Shown here: piece after piece, positions 21,954 to 31,925 of the stretch
Layout: each line of letters begins with the position of its first letter
Position numbering within the stretch: position 1 is the first letter of the stretch
Assembly (NCBI GenBank): GCA_038380435.1
Contig: JAWZYU010000017.1
Span: 18,413,283 to 18,477,282 of the forward strand
Direction: 5' to 3'
DNA: 64,000 bases
Source of the DNA: Ryuthela nishihirai
Lineage: Eukaryota; Arthropoda; Arachnida; Araneae; Heptathelidae
Translations under genes and position numbers: made by a program
Notes under the pieces: model-generated
The model's input: the letters and a program-made list of their open reading frames with translations, nothing else
Databases searched by the model: none
What the model was told of the DNA's origin: nothing

Positions 21954-23340
21954 CCATGATTCCACTAAAAAACATCCCTCACAATCAGGAATTACTAAAA
22001 AAAACATAAACAAAGAAACTATGATAACACAATTGCCTTCCCATATACTACAAATTCCTGAAATCCCCCCCCCCCTCTTTTCCCAATAGTTAAAACACTC
22101 CACAAATATATTTCCACAAACGAAACTAATAAATTCAGTCACGCATACAATAATTAACCTAAATAAATCACCAGAATTAATGAAATCGAACACCAATATC
22201 AAAACCAAGAACATCACTGACAATACATCGCTGACCGGCATTATAAAAAAAGTCCCCAAAACTAAATCTCATCAGTGATAACAAATATCAGAGTATAAAA
22301 ATCCGAAGCAGTGCACCACTGACCGAGTTATAAAAAAGCCCCAGAAACTAAATAATGTCCTCACAGACAGCACAAACTGAAAAACATAAAAATCAGAAAC
22401 AGTCCACTGCTGACCGAATTATAAAGAAGCCCCCAAAACCAAATAATTACCATGCTACACGTAACTACTAAAAATCATTCAATTCATCCCAACCTACCAT
22501 AACGAAACACACATGTTCATTACTACCGCCATGTTCATTCCCACACAAAAAAACTTCCAACATTCTTTCCCTCAAGCATACTCCACCCCCCACTACATTA
22601 GAATCATCTGAAAACTCACTTTATACATTTCTCCTAAAACCCTAACACCCCATAAAAACTCTCATTTTTAAAACTTAATTACCCCACATTATAAATTTTT
22701 GCCATTTTCTTCCACTCACAACAAAACTCATACTACTACACCATATTAAACACAAAAAAAGATTTAAAATAATTCTACCTGGTTAATCACTCCTCCCTTC
22801 CCCTTCAAATGCCCCTTATCCCAAACAACTTACAAAAACATTCTCCCCCCCCCCCACACACACAGTCATAAAAAGCTACCAAATTCCCACTTCTCAAAAA
22901 CGTTTCCATAACTTTACAAAACAATTCACTAACACAATGAACAACCCTCCTAACATTCAATAATTCCATTCCCAAAATATCTTTAATAACTTACTATTTA
23001 TCATATCTTAAAGAATTTTCGAAAAAACAACAGGAATATATTAATTATTCGTATTCTAGCTATCACTAAAAATCCCTCATTAAATATACGATAACATACT
23101 TATACCTCTAACTATATAAGCATGTTATCCCATGGAGTTATCAAGCAAAAACAACGAAAAAAATCAAACGTAACTTCTCATTCCCGTCAAATCACACACA
23201 ACTTCACATTATACACCCAAAAGAAACAAATCAAAGAACCATAGGCCACCAACTGTTGTTTTTTCTATACTTTACATCTCGACATCATACGCTTCTTGAA
23301 CAGTGCCATCTGTTGCCTGAAAACCATGAATAACAAATCG
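21954..23340. mobile_element. Inverted second copy of the same element, partial
   Basis: Reverse complement of the interior of 19351-21953. The minus-strand frame 22259-21876 repeats the hydrophobic FDFINSGDLFRLIIVCVT stretch of the first copy. It lacks its own inner terminus, so the two copies share the 21798-21941 repeat as a hinge. The outer end (gcctgaaaaccatgaataac) is a decayed form of the family terminus. Confidence 0.75.
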
Positions 23341-24532
23341 ACCACACTATCCATAGTAAATACACAGATTACCTATAGAAATAACTTTAACATTAGCTAC
23401 TAATTTTTTTTCTGAAAGACACTCGACTAAAGCTTTTAAAAATACACACTTTACCATACTTTTTATTTGAGATCACTTCGGATATCGGTAAAATTACAAA
23501 TTATAAAATAAATACTAACTCTAAATAGTATCATCATCATCCTCCTCCTCAAGCAGCCATGGGCTACGGAGGTCCAACCAGACTGTACAATTTAGTTCTC
23601 CAAGCAAGTCTGTCCTGAGCTACATCTACTGCATCTGGCCACTGCACACCAATTCTAACAAGGTCCTGTTTGACATTGTCTGCCCACCGCATCCTAGGTC
23701 TCCCCTTCTTTTTGAGGCCTTTAGGCACACTGTTCATAACCCTATTCGCCAATCTATAATTATTCATACGGGCAACATGGCCAAACCAACGGAGTCTCTC
23801 TCTCCACAATATGCTGCTTAAAGGAGGTTGCAAACTCCTTTGCCTAACCTCACCATTAGTTACAGAGTTGAACCACCTAATGCCCAAGATGCTGCGTAAG
23901 CATCTGGAATCAAAAGCATCTAGTTTCCTGTTATCTTGTTTACAAAGTGTCCAGGTTTCACTACCATAACTAACCCTAGAAAGAACCAAACTATTATACA
24001 GTCTAATTTTAGTCTTTAGGTGTATACGCCTATTTCTCCACACTCTCCATAGATTCTTAAAAGTTCCGGCAGCAATCCCTATTCGTCTGTTAATCTCATG
24101 CCGCACATCACCATTATCTGTTACATAGCTCCCAAGATAATTAAACTGTGACACCTGCTCAAGACTGCAACCATTCAGATTAACTGAATCACAGCCTGCC
24201 TGACCAATTTTCATCACTTTAGTTTTCTCTCTGTTTATAACCAAACCTACTCTACTACCAGTCTCATCAACAGCTTGAATGAAAGAGTTCATCTCATCAA
24301 CATCATTTGCCAAAAGGGCTAAATCATCAGCATAATCTAAATCAGAAATTTTCGTACCTCCAGCCCATTTAAGGCCAAAATCTTTCCCTTGAAGTGAATT
24401 TCGCATAACATAATCAATAACCAAACTAAAGAGAAAAGGAGACAAAATGCACCCTTGTCGAACACCAGAAGTAATGCTAAAAAAATTGCTACAAGCCTTA
24501 CCAACTCTCACCCACGACTCAGTGTTATTATA

Positions 24533-26026
24533 CAGGGTGATTCAGAATTCATCATCAATATTTAGTGGGGAGGAAGGGAATAAGAAAAGAAAGAGATTTC
24601 ACATAGGAAAGTATGGGGGCAGACGAACGCATGGTGGTGTAGAGGGCGCTGTGTGTACGCACCTCTCATACAGAAGCACAGCTGTTTGACGCGTGCAGTC
24701 AGTTGTCATTCGACAAGGTGAATTTGCAGAAGTAACATGAACCGGTATATGTGTAATGAATGTGCAGATATGCATGTAACTTACGGTGCGGCAGGAGAAA
24801 GATGTCTTCGAGCCAGGCAATTGTATGCAGCGCGCTTCCCAAACCGCCGTGTGCCACAGCATCAAATGTTTTCACGTATTCATCGCCAACTGCGTGAAAC
24901 AGGATCATTTGCTGCTAGTAATGTTAATCGAGGGAGGCGCAGATCGGCACGGACAGTACCAGTAGAGGAAGCTGTCCTACAGGAAATCGAGGAACAACCT
25001 GGTGCTAGCACACGAGGTATGGCTAGGCAGTTTGGAATTTCGCAAGCAACAGCGTGGCGGATATTACACGATGAAGGGTTACATCCGTTTCATCTGCAAA
25101 GAGTGCAATTATTGGCAGCAAACGACCATCCTAAGCGTGTTATTTTTTGTCAGTGGTTCATGCAGAGAACAGCCGTTGATCCCAATTTCCCAACGTATGT
25201 TCTTTTCACCGATGAGGCGTTGTTCACTCGAGAGGGTGTCTTCAACACACACAATTGGCATGTGTGGGCTCATCAGAACCCACACGGTACAAGACCTGGA
25301 GCTGCGCAACAACGTTTTGCTGTCAATGTGTGGACTGGGATTGTCGGTGACTGTTTGTTGGGCCCGTATTTACTACCATCCCGTTTGGACGGTGCCAAGT
25401 ACCTAACATTTCTTCAGACTGTGTTACCGGATCTTCTGAACGAGGTTCCTGATGGTAGTCTCCGGCGAATGTGGTTCCAGGATGACGGCGCTCCTGCACA
25501 TTTCGCAAATGCTGTGCGTGCTTACCTACGCAGACAGTTTGGTGGTCAATGGATTGGCCGCGGTGGACCGGTTTCTTGGCCACCACGTTCACCGGATTTA
25601 TCTCCAATCGATTTCTTTGTATGGGGTGCTATGAAAAACATGGTGTACGAGACCCCTGTTGATAGTGCTATGGATCTTGTAGCACGCATATCAGTTGCTG
25701 CCTCAAACATCCGGGAAATGCCAGGCATCTTCCACAGGGTCCGGCTGTCCATGCAACGCCGTTGTGAGTCATGCATTCTAGCACATGGTCGGCAGTTCGA
25801 GCACCTCTTTTAAGTCTGTACAACCAATGCAAAGAAATGTTACATGTAAGATAATAAATGTTTTTTCCTTACCACTTCCTTCTTATGTGTTCTTTCTATC
25901 ATTGAACTGGGGTCATTTTGCCCTACTACATGGCATATGTGTCCATGCTTTCCTATGTGAAATCTCCTTCGTTTCTTATTACCTACCTCCCCACCAAATA
26001 TTGATGATGAATTCTGAATCACCCTG
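24533..26026 (+). mobile_element. Complete DD41D mariner-type transposon with TA duplication
   Basis: 1494 bp bounded by inverted repeats of about 85 bp: cagggtgattcagaattcat at the left, with the reverse complement at the right, continuing through tgatgatgaa/atattt-gtggggagg to agatttcacataggaaag. Target TA is duplicated at 24531-24532 and 26027-26028. Uninterrupted LINE copies read ttattatagagagc across the site, giving a clean empty-site comparison. This places it in the IS630-Tc1-mariner superfamily. The few differences between its termini and its intact ORF suggest recent insertion. Confidence 0.95.
24737..25813 (+). CDS. Transposase, IS630-Tc1-mariner superfamily, DD41D
   Basis: An uninterrupted 358-residue ORF. 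It would bind the element's inverted repeats and cut and paste it into TA sites in the nucleus. The start at MNRYMCNECADM fits the usual N-terminus of this group (adm--yg, lyaarfpnr, lretgsf at residues 1-57). A helix-turn-helix lies at about 91-112 (TRGMARQFGISQATAWRIL) after a basic GRRR stretch. Catalytic acids: D159 in LFTDEALF, D250 in FQDDGAPAH and D292 in SPDLSPIDFF. Exactly 41 residues separate the last two, the spacing used to define DD41D families (rosa/visitor-type; family naming from memory). It carries no stops or frameshifts, unlike every other transposase in the window. Confidence 0.95.
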   Translation: MNRYMCNECADMHVTYGAAGERCLRARQLYAARFPNRRVPQHQMFSRIHRQLRETGSFAASNVNRGRRRSARTVPVEEAVLQEIEEQPGASTRGMARQFGISQATAWRILHDEGLHPFHLQRVQLLAANDHPKRVIFCQWFMQRTAVDPNFPTYVLFTDEALFTREGVFNTHNWHVWAHQNPHGTRPGAAQQRFAVNVWTGIVGDCLLGPYLLPSRLDGAKYLTFLQTVLPDLLNEVPDGSLRRMWFQDDGAPAHFANAVRAYLRRQFGGQWIGRGGPVSWPPRSPDLSPIDFFVWGAMKNMVYETPVDSAMDLVARISVAASNIREMPGIFHRVRLSMQRRCESCILAHGRQFEHLF

Positions 26027-28610
26027 TAGAGAGCTTTCATTATGTTAACTAACTTGTCAGGTATACCATATGATTTCACAATCAACCACAAATTATGACG
26101 ATCAACAGAGTCGAAAGCCTTTTTGAAATCAACAAAGCTAGCAACCAAAGGTTTCTGAAACTCGAAACATTTCTCAAGAATCTGCCTAAGTGAAAATATC
26201 TGATCCACACATCCCCTACCACTTCTGAATCCACATTGCTCATCACGCAATTGACTGTCAACCAGATTCTTAATTCTATTAAGCACAATCATGGAAAGAG
26301 GTTACCTGGAACAGAGAGTAGGCTGATACCCCTATAGTTATCACAAGAACTGCGATCACCTTTTTTGAAAATAGGGATAACAATAGCTCTGGTAAAATCC
26401 TTAGGAACCATGCCTTTATCATAAAAGATATTCAGAATTTCAGTCATCCAAGTGGTAACCGAAACATTTCCAGCTCTAAGCATTTTTGTAGTAATTTCAT
26501 CTACCCCTGAGGATTTATGAAGTTTAAGTTTAGAAACAGCGAAAATAACTTCAGATTGTGTTATAGGGCCAACATTAAAGCCACCAATGCATCTATCATC
26601 ATTGAAAACAATGGGAATAGAACTAACCGCATTGTTTAGAACATCACTGAAATGCTCAGCCCACCTAGCCATGACAGAATCCTCACCTTCTATAACCTTA
26701 CCTTGATTATCCTTCAATCCCTGTATACCTGTCCGTTTTCTACCACACAAAACATTAACTATCTGGTACAGCTCTCTGCTGTTGTGCTGTCTAACTGCTT
26801 CCTCGGCTTTGTTAGCCAAACCATCAAGCCAAAGATTCTTATCAACAGCTAACTGATCTTTTACACGTTTATTACGTTCTCTGTAATGCTTTCTATTACG
26901 ACTAGTAGGGTATTGATTAAGGACATTCCTGCAGTTCTTTCTTTCCGAAATAAGCTCAAGTGCCTTATCACTCAGATAATTCTGTCTCTTCTGCTCCTTT
27001 TTTCCTAAAAGAGTACTGTTAGTGTCCAAAAAAGCCTGTTTAAAATGATCCCATTCTTCCTCAACTTCAGTAGTAAGCAAACCATGACTGTCATAATGAC
27101 TAAGTAACCTATCATGGTAAGCTTTGGCTATAACTGGATCTTTCACAGCTTCAGTATTAAATGTAAATTTTTTAACCCTAGCACAACACTTTTTAAGTTT
27201 AAGTTGCAAGACACTTTTAACTAGGTAATGGTCAGATCCAATTTCAGTTCCCCTAAATGCCCTGGTATTTCTAACATAACTAGCCCATTTGCTGTTAATT
27301 AATATATAATCAATCATATTCCTATGCAGCCCATCAGGTGAAACCCATGTGTACTTATGTATGTCGCGGTGTTTGTAATATGTGTTAGTTATTCTGAAAC
27401 CATTGAGTTTACTTACCTGTAGGAGACGTTGCCCATTGCCATTGCAGCTACCAATACCAAAAGGCCAATCACCCCTCCCCAAAGGTCAGAGTCAGTACCA
27501 ACTTTGGCATTGAAGTCACCAAGAACAAGGGTAATATCTCCTTTCTTGACAGAATTCAAAATATCCTGAAGTTGTTCATAAAACCTATCCTTCTCATCCT
27601 CATCGGCATCCTCAGTGGGGGCATAACAGCAGATAACATTCAAGTCTTTAACGCTTATCTGAAATTTTGCTGTAAGAAACCTTTCATTAATGCACTCATA
27701 TCCTAGAAGAGCATCACTAGTGTGTCTGCTGAGAATCAGACCCACATCTTGGTGATGCTTATTGTCGTCCCTCCCTGAAAAGAGAAATTTAAGATTATTT
27801 TTAAGAATCTGACCTTTATCTGTCCATCTGGTCTCTTGCAAGCCGAGAACATCTAAATTATAATGGTGGAATTCTTGTGCGAGGACATCAAGAGAAAAAG
27901 CTCTGTGCAGAGTCCTCACATTCCAGTTACCTATGGAGAGAAAATGGTTAGTAGGATGTTTAAAGAAACTATGTTTATTGAGAGAGGGAATGCCGACAAT
28001 ATCAAACAGCCCCCTAATCGCAGACATGGGGCAAAGACCCGTTCCCCCACCACTAAAGGCTGAAGCCATCTACACTGGAAGACTTCCTCCAATGTAGAAT
28101 TTGACGATGCCAATTAGAAGCAAAGAGTTCAGGTGCCTGTGATGACCTCTGCTCAGGATTATCCACCAGCTGATAAACATATCCTGTGAATCTATTCACT
28201 TGGGGCTGTCAACCCACAAACAGAAAACACAGCGGAAGATTTTCTCTCCACAGAAGCCCACCAGTGCAGCAAATTTAGGATCCATAATCAAGCTCAGAGT
28301 CATAATTCAGTCCAGTTGGTGTATATGGTCAGTACCAGGACCCTGTGAAGTTGACCACTCCTCAGCAGGGTAGAAAAAAAAAGAAAAGTAGCCATAGTTG
28401 TCCAGATCAGTAGGCCACACTAATCTGGCAGCCCTCCCCTTCCGTTCACTTCCACAAGAGAGTATCTCTTTTGAAAGGTACTAACGGTCTGCACCACGAG
28501 AAGGCGAGGTCAGACATTAGGTGCTAGGCCTGGCCGGTTCTATGCATCATCACAGGGGATAAGTGCATAGCTCTCCTTCCAGTGACTACCTAGCAACCAT
28601 TTACAGACCT

Positions 28611-28916
28611 TATAGTATACTAACTATAAATAGATACTCCCATGTATACTTTTTTTTTAATGAGTAAGCGCGGCACTGGTACTCACTAATTTATCATGGC
28701 TAAACATTCGATCACTGGTAAAAACAACTAGTGCGTTCCCCGAAACTTTAAAAGTGGAATTTGTGACGAGTCTAATGGGGGAGATTAAAGTGTTTCGTCT
28801 AGGATTTCCGGAGATTTTCTTAGAATATATGATAGTCAAGCCCTCAATTGAGTCTCCACTTGAGGCATTAATTACACCTTAGCTCCTCTACAATATATTA
28901 ACATTTGTCTGCTCAC
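28611..28916 (-). other. MRPS33: MRPS33 intron, 5' part
   Basis: Unique-looking intron sequence between the LINE 5' end and the splice donor at 28916. A 60-codon minus-strand frame is open but unrecognised. Confidence 0.4.
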
Positions 28917-29122
28917 CTGAAAAGGCCATGGTCTCGCAAGACAGACATCAAACTAGTATATTGATCATGAGGAGGATAATAGTCAACTACTTCACGTCTC
29001 AGGTCTATTGGCTTTTCACTAAACAATTTAACTACTTTCATAGATTTGTTACTAGTGTTTCGTACTACTTCTCCAAATATTTGTGCACTTAATCGAGACA
29101 TACGTCTGGCATAATTCGACAT
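28917..29122 (-). CDS. MRPS33: MRPS33 first coding exon
   Basis: Encodes the N-terminal 68 residues and two bases of an arginine codon of mitochondrial ribosomal protein mS33, a small-subunit component made in the cytosol and imported. MSNYARRMSRLSAQIFGEV, SKSMKVVKLFSE-type and VDYYPPHDQYTSLM blocks match the family, whose human form has RMSRLSARLFGEV and SKSMKVVKLFSE. Start chosen at ATG 29122-29120: the frame is open further upstream to about 29186 but has no in-frame ATG, only a TTG at 29155. The exon ends TTTTCAG with donor GTGAGC. Its partner exon is 16.8 kb away at 12069-11937 and restores frame (phase 2). Confidence 0.93.
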
Positions 29123-29330
29123 TTCTGTTTTGTAACTATCAAAGTTTGTAACCAAAGCATTTGTCCGCGTTTCTAACCTTTTCTCTCACTGTTCTTTAAG
29201 TGCTAACGGTTTACGGTTTAGCTTCCTAAAACTGTTTTGTTCTCCAAGCCACTCCAAACAAAAAATGTATAATTGATTAAAAAAGGAACAGTTCATAGAA
29301 ATCACAGATTGAGAAACTGGCAGAGATTGA
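29123..29330 (-). promoter_or_regulatory. MRPS33: Presumed MRPS33 5' UTR/promoter region
   Basis: Immediately upstream of the start codon, with no TATA box or splice acceptor that I can pin down. Assigned by position only. A 5' untranslated exon further out cannot be excluded. Confidence 0.3.
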
Positions 29331-29812
29331 TGATTTCCATTTTTTTTTCCATTTGGATGCTGAGATCATAGGCAGCTGAGATTTATAGCCATGGTTCGCA
29401 TTTTGTCCCGATATGAAAACATAGAATTTTTTTTTTTGACATTTTCAAGTTACACATGCAGATTATCCGGAGCGTGTCTAGAGAATGTCTGGGAAAGAAT
29501 ATACCTTGGCTATAGTGCCTATAAGTATAATGTGACATTCGCCAATTAAAATCTGGCAGAAAAAGTGTCCCATACCAATAGAGGGCGCTGAGGACGATAT
29601 TTTTGCCTTGTTAACATTACCCTCTATGGACGTTTTTGCCTTTCAATGTCTTTTAAACATAGAAGTATATAGCACTATAACTTGAACATATACTTCGGCT
29701 CGCAACAACAAATATCCATAAGGACGTAAAAGAAATTATTGCCCAACAATTACGGAAACATTGCTCCTATTAAATTTATTAAATTTTGATAAGGTTTAGA
29801 AATTTTATCTTG

Positions 29813-29908
29813 GTTTATTAATACTTATTATTTTTCGTATAAATAAAATAATTTTTTGAGGTTTATTATTACTTCTTATTTTTCGTATAAATAAAATAAT
29901 TTTTTGAG
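29813..29908. repeat. 48-bp tandem duplication, two units
   Basis: 29813-29860 and 29861-29908 differ at only two or three positions (tttattaatacttatta / tttattattacttctta, then tttttcgtataaataaaata and attttttgag). The low divergence suggests a recent duplication. Confidence 0.9.
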
Positions 29909-30192
29909 GTGACATGAACTGACTTTTCAATTACCTACCCTATCGTATTCTCTTTTTTTATTTTGGCCTGCGAAATATTGACACAAGGAAAAATGGCCCG
30001 CAGTCTTAGAGAAGCACTGAGTTAGATTAGTTCTTTTCATTACGATATGTATAAACGTAAGGTAGGGAAAATGCGCCCTAACAGTTAAACAAAAATATTG
30101 AAGATCGCTACACATAACTACGAAACTTTTGATATTTATGAGAAATTGTACCCAACCTGATCGCGTTGATAAAAGAGATTTTAACACTAGAA

Positions 30193-31300
30193 GCAGGGGC
30201 GTAGCGAAAGACTGTGGTTGAGGGGGGGTGGGGGAGAAGTCCAAAATTTGCCAACTGAGCAAACTTGCTTAGAATTTTGCTCTGGGGGTGGGGGAAAGTA
30301 AAACAGTTTTCACATCTCTCCTACATTTTGCCATTTGACTTCCAATTCTGCCAACTTCCCGTAATTTGCCATTTGATTTCCAATTTTGCAAACTAACCAT
30401 AATTTCTCAGAAATACTTCCAATATTTACATCTCGTCTGAATTGTAGCAAATCAGTACGAATTTTTGCCTTGATTTCATCAAATCTCCTTTATTTCACGA
30501 AACTAATTCCACTCTTTACATCTCACCTAAATTTGCCAAATCATTTCACTCTCCCCATTTTTTTTTTTTTTGAAAATTAAGGGGAGTTCTCAAAATCGAG
30601 GCAACTTGGCAAATCTAAGGCAGTTTGGAAAATGGAGAGACGGCAAAATTTAGAGCAGTTGGCAAAATTCGAAGCCACTTAGTAAAAACAGGTGAGTTGG
30701 CAAAATTCGGAGTGACTTGGTTAAATCTTGAGGAGTTGGCAAAATCGGGACAACTTGGCAAAATCTTGGGGAGTTGTTGCAAAATTCGGAGTGACTTGAC
30801 AAATCTTGGGGAGTTGAGAAAATTCGGAGTGACTTGGCAAAATCGTGAGGAGTTGACAAAATTCAGGTGAGATGTAAAAATTAGGATTTTGTTCTGTAAA
30901 ATTATGGCGAGTTGGCAAAACTTAGGGAGTTGGCAAAATCTAGGGACAGTTGGTAAAATTCGGAGTGACTTGGCAAAATCGTAGGGAGTTGGCAAAATTC
31001 AGGTGAGATGTGAAAATTGTAATCTTTTTTCTGTAAAATTATGGTGTGTTGATAAAATCGAGGCAACTTCGCAATATCTAGGAGATTTGGAAAATCTTGG
31101 GTGAGTTGGAAAAATTCAGAGTGGCTTTACAAAAAACAGGTGCGATGTAAAATTGGGATTTTTTTCTGTAAAATTGTGGCGAGATGGCAAAATCTAGGGC
31201 AATTGGCAAAATTCGAATCCACTCTTTAAAATACGGGCAATTTTTGAAAATTGGGATTGTTTTTGTGAAATTAAGGAGAGTTTAAAAAATCGAGAAAGCT
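30193..31300. repeat. Degenerate short-period repeat with a strand switch at ~30580
   Basis: From 30240 to 30575 the motif reads attttgccaactt / atttgccaaatc. From 30590 to 31300 it reads as the reverse complement, agttggcaaaat(t/c) with gagtgacttggcaaaat, every 20-30 bp. The block thus forms a long, imperfect inverted repeat around 30580. The string caggggcgtagcgaaag at 30193 and the G-run after it resemble one terminus of some DNA transposons, but no partner terminus is seen. The open frames on both strands are by-products of the repeat. Confidence 0.65.
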
Positions 31301-31489
31301 TTGCATTAATTGTTTCCTATGAAAACTTCAGGACGTTCACTTTCCACCGCCATAATTTCGAATATCTAATCATACATCGTTTGTTAAAAATAAAAAAAAC
31401 TACTATTTTAGTTAATTATTCCGGCATACAGACACGAAATCACCAAAGTTATTTTGATTTTTTAATCCAAATCTATACGATTTTTCTTC

Positions 31490-31651
31490 CTAAAAACACT
31501 TTCCGTTTAAAAATGTTATCAGCATGTAACCTACAAACATGAATGTAGCATATTGTTTTCCCCAGGGTTCTTTACATTCACGAAATTTAAAGTTTTTCTT
31601 CGCTACTTTCACACGAAAACGACTCAAGAAATCGGTTTGTTTGCGCGCCAT
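31490..31651 (-). CDS. Possible small gene or first exon, divergent from CHCHD4
   Basis: A 53-codon frame, MARKQTDFLSRF..., basic at first, with a hydrophobic stretch near the end (ATFMFVGYMLITFL). The ATG sits in CAAGATGGCGCG, close to the YY1 consensus AAGATGGCGGC often found at starts of housekeeping and mitochondrial genes. It lies 252 bp from the CHCHD4 start on the other strand. A donor-like gtaggt is available at about 31534 if it is an exon. I do not recognise the protein. An in-frame ATG further upstream (31729) gives 79 codons. Confidence 0.3.
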   Translation of the reverse strand: MARKQTDFLSRFRVKVAKKNFKFRECKEPWGKQYATFMFVGYMLITFLNGKCF

Positions 31652-31903
31652 CTTGTGAGATTTTATGTTACAGGAGGTTCGCGTAAAGGTGCCTTTTTCG
31701 AGCAATTGGGCAGGCCTGTAGTGTTTCATTATTGGCCAAGTTTGTAGTCAAGTAACATGAGTGGCAACAATTTTGAATAGCTGGTAATGCATGATGAAAG
31801 TTATGATAGGAAATTTGACTTGAAGTTCAATAGTAGCTTTGTAATAAATTCTTACAAAGTAAGCCAGTAATTATTCCTTATTAACGGTCACAATACGCTT
31901 GAA
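31652..31903. promoter_or_regulatory. CHCHD4: CHCHD4 promoter, possibly bidirectional
   Basis: Two inverted CCAAT boxes (attgg) at 31705-31709 and 31731-31735, and a YY1-like gcgccatcttg at about 31646-31656. No TATA box is evident. This layout is common for housekeeping promoters. Function is inferred from motifs and position. Confidence 0.5.
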
Positions 31904-31925
31904 ATGTCGCACTGCAAAAAATTTG
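31904..31925 (+). CDS. CHCHD4: CHCHD4/MIA40 exon 1 (22 coding bases)
   Basis: ATG TCG CAC TGC AAA AAA TTT G followed by donor gtaagag. It encodes MSHCKKF and the first base of a glycine codon. The human protein starts MSYCRQEGKD, so the cysteine at position 4 and the phase-1 junction before KD are both conserved. The next exon at 45197 begins gt aaa gat, completing Gly-Lys-Asp. It is far too short for an ORF search and was found by asking which upstream exon could complete the reading frame. Confidence 0.88.

Larger units (their letters stand above)
23564..28069 (-). pseudogene. LINE C endonuclease/reverse transcriptase (interrupted)
   Basis: Open pieces at 28069-27413 (endonuclease), 27482-26289 (endonuclease end to RT fingers), 26292-26040 (palm A) and 24511-23564 (palm B to C-terminus). 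Motifs: MASAFSGGGTG start, LGLQETRW, LVLGDFNAKVG, SFVDFKKAFDSVD, GVRQGCILSPF and DYADDLALL, then the C-terminal RLRWFGHVARM and GRPRMRWADNVKQDL. Two indels, near 27465 and 26300, and the transposon at 24531 inactivate it. Confidence 0.9.
23529..28610 (-). mobile_element. LINE copy C, near full length, split by a DD41D transposon
   Basis: 5' leader at 28610-28070, ORF from 28069 and a 3' end at 23563-23529: the stop follows LYSLVGPP, then the short 3' sequence ggctgcttgaggagg and a GAT-type trinucleotide tail. Removing the 1494-bp insertion at 24533-26026 and one TA leaves about 3.6 kb. A short 3' UTR with a simple-repeat tail suits an RTE-like clade, but I have not placed it phylogenetically. 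It lies antisense to nothing: the host gene MRPS33 is also on the minus strand, so this copy is in sense orientation in its intron. Confidence 0.92.
12070..28916 (-). other. MRPS33: MRPS33 intron (16.8 kb), filled with mobile elements
   Basis: Donor GTGAGC at 28916-28911 and acceptor TTTTTAG at 12076-12070 define a phase-2 intron between two exons of clear mS33 homology. Inside are a SINE2, a decayed LINE with a palindromic AT block, a tRNA-like inverted repeat, a degenerate short-period repeat, a large inverted pair of a terminal-repeat element, and a LINE carrying a DD41D transposon. Stretches 12110-12489 and 12661-13212 are AT-rich with nothing recognised. Confidence 0.85.

Noticed and set aside
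29122..29155. Start of MRPS33 at the upstream codon 29155
   Set aside because: That codon is TTG; the first in-frame ATG is 29122, which gives a protein of normal length.
30615..30995. 126-codon repetitive protein (LPRFCQLPKFCQ pattern)
   Set aside because: The pattern mirrors the degenerate DNA repeat in all frames of both strands; no start or splice context.
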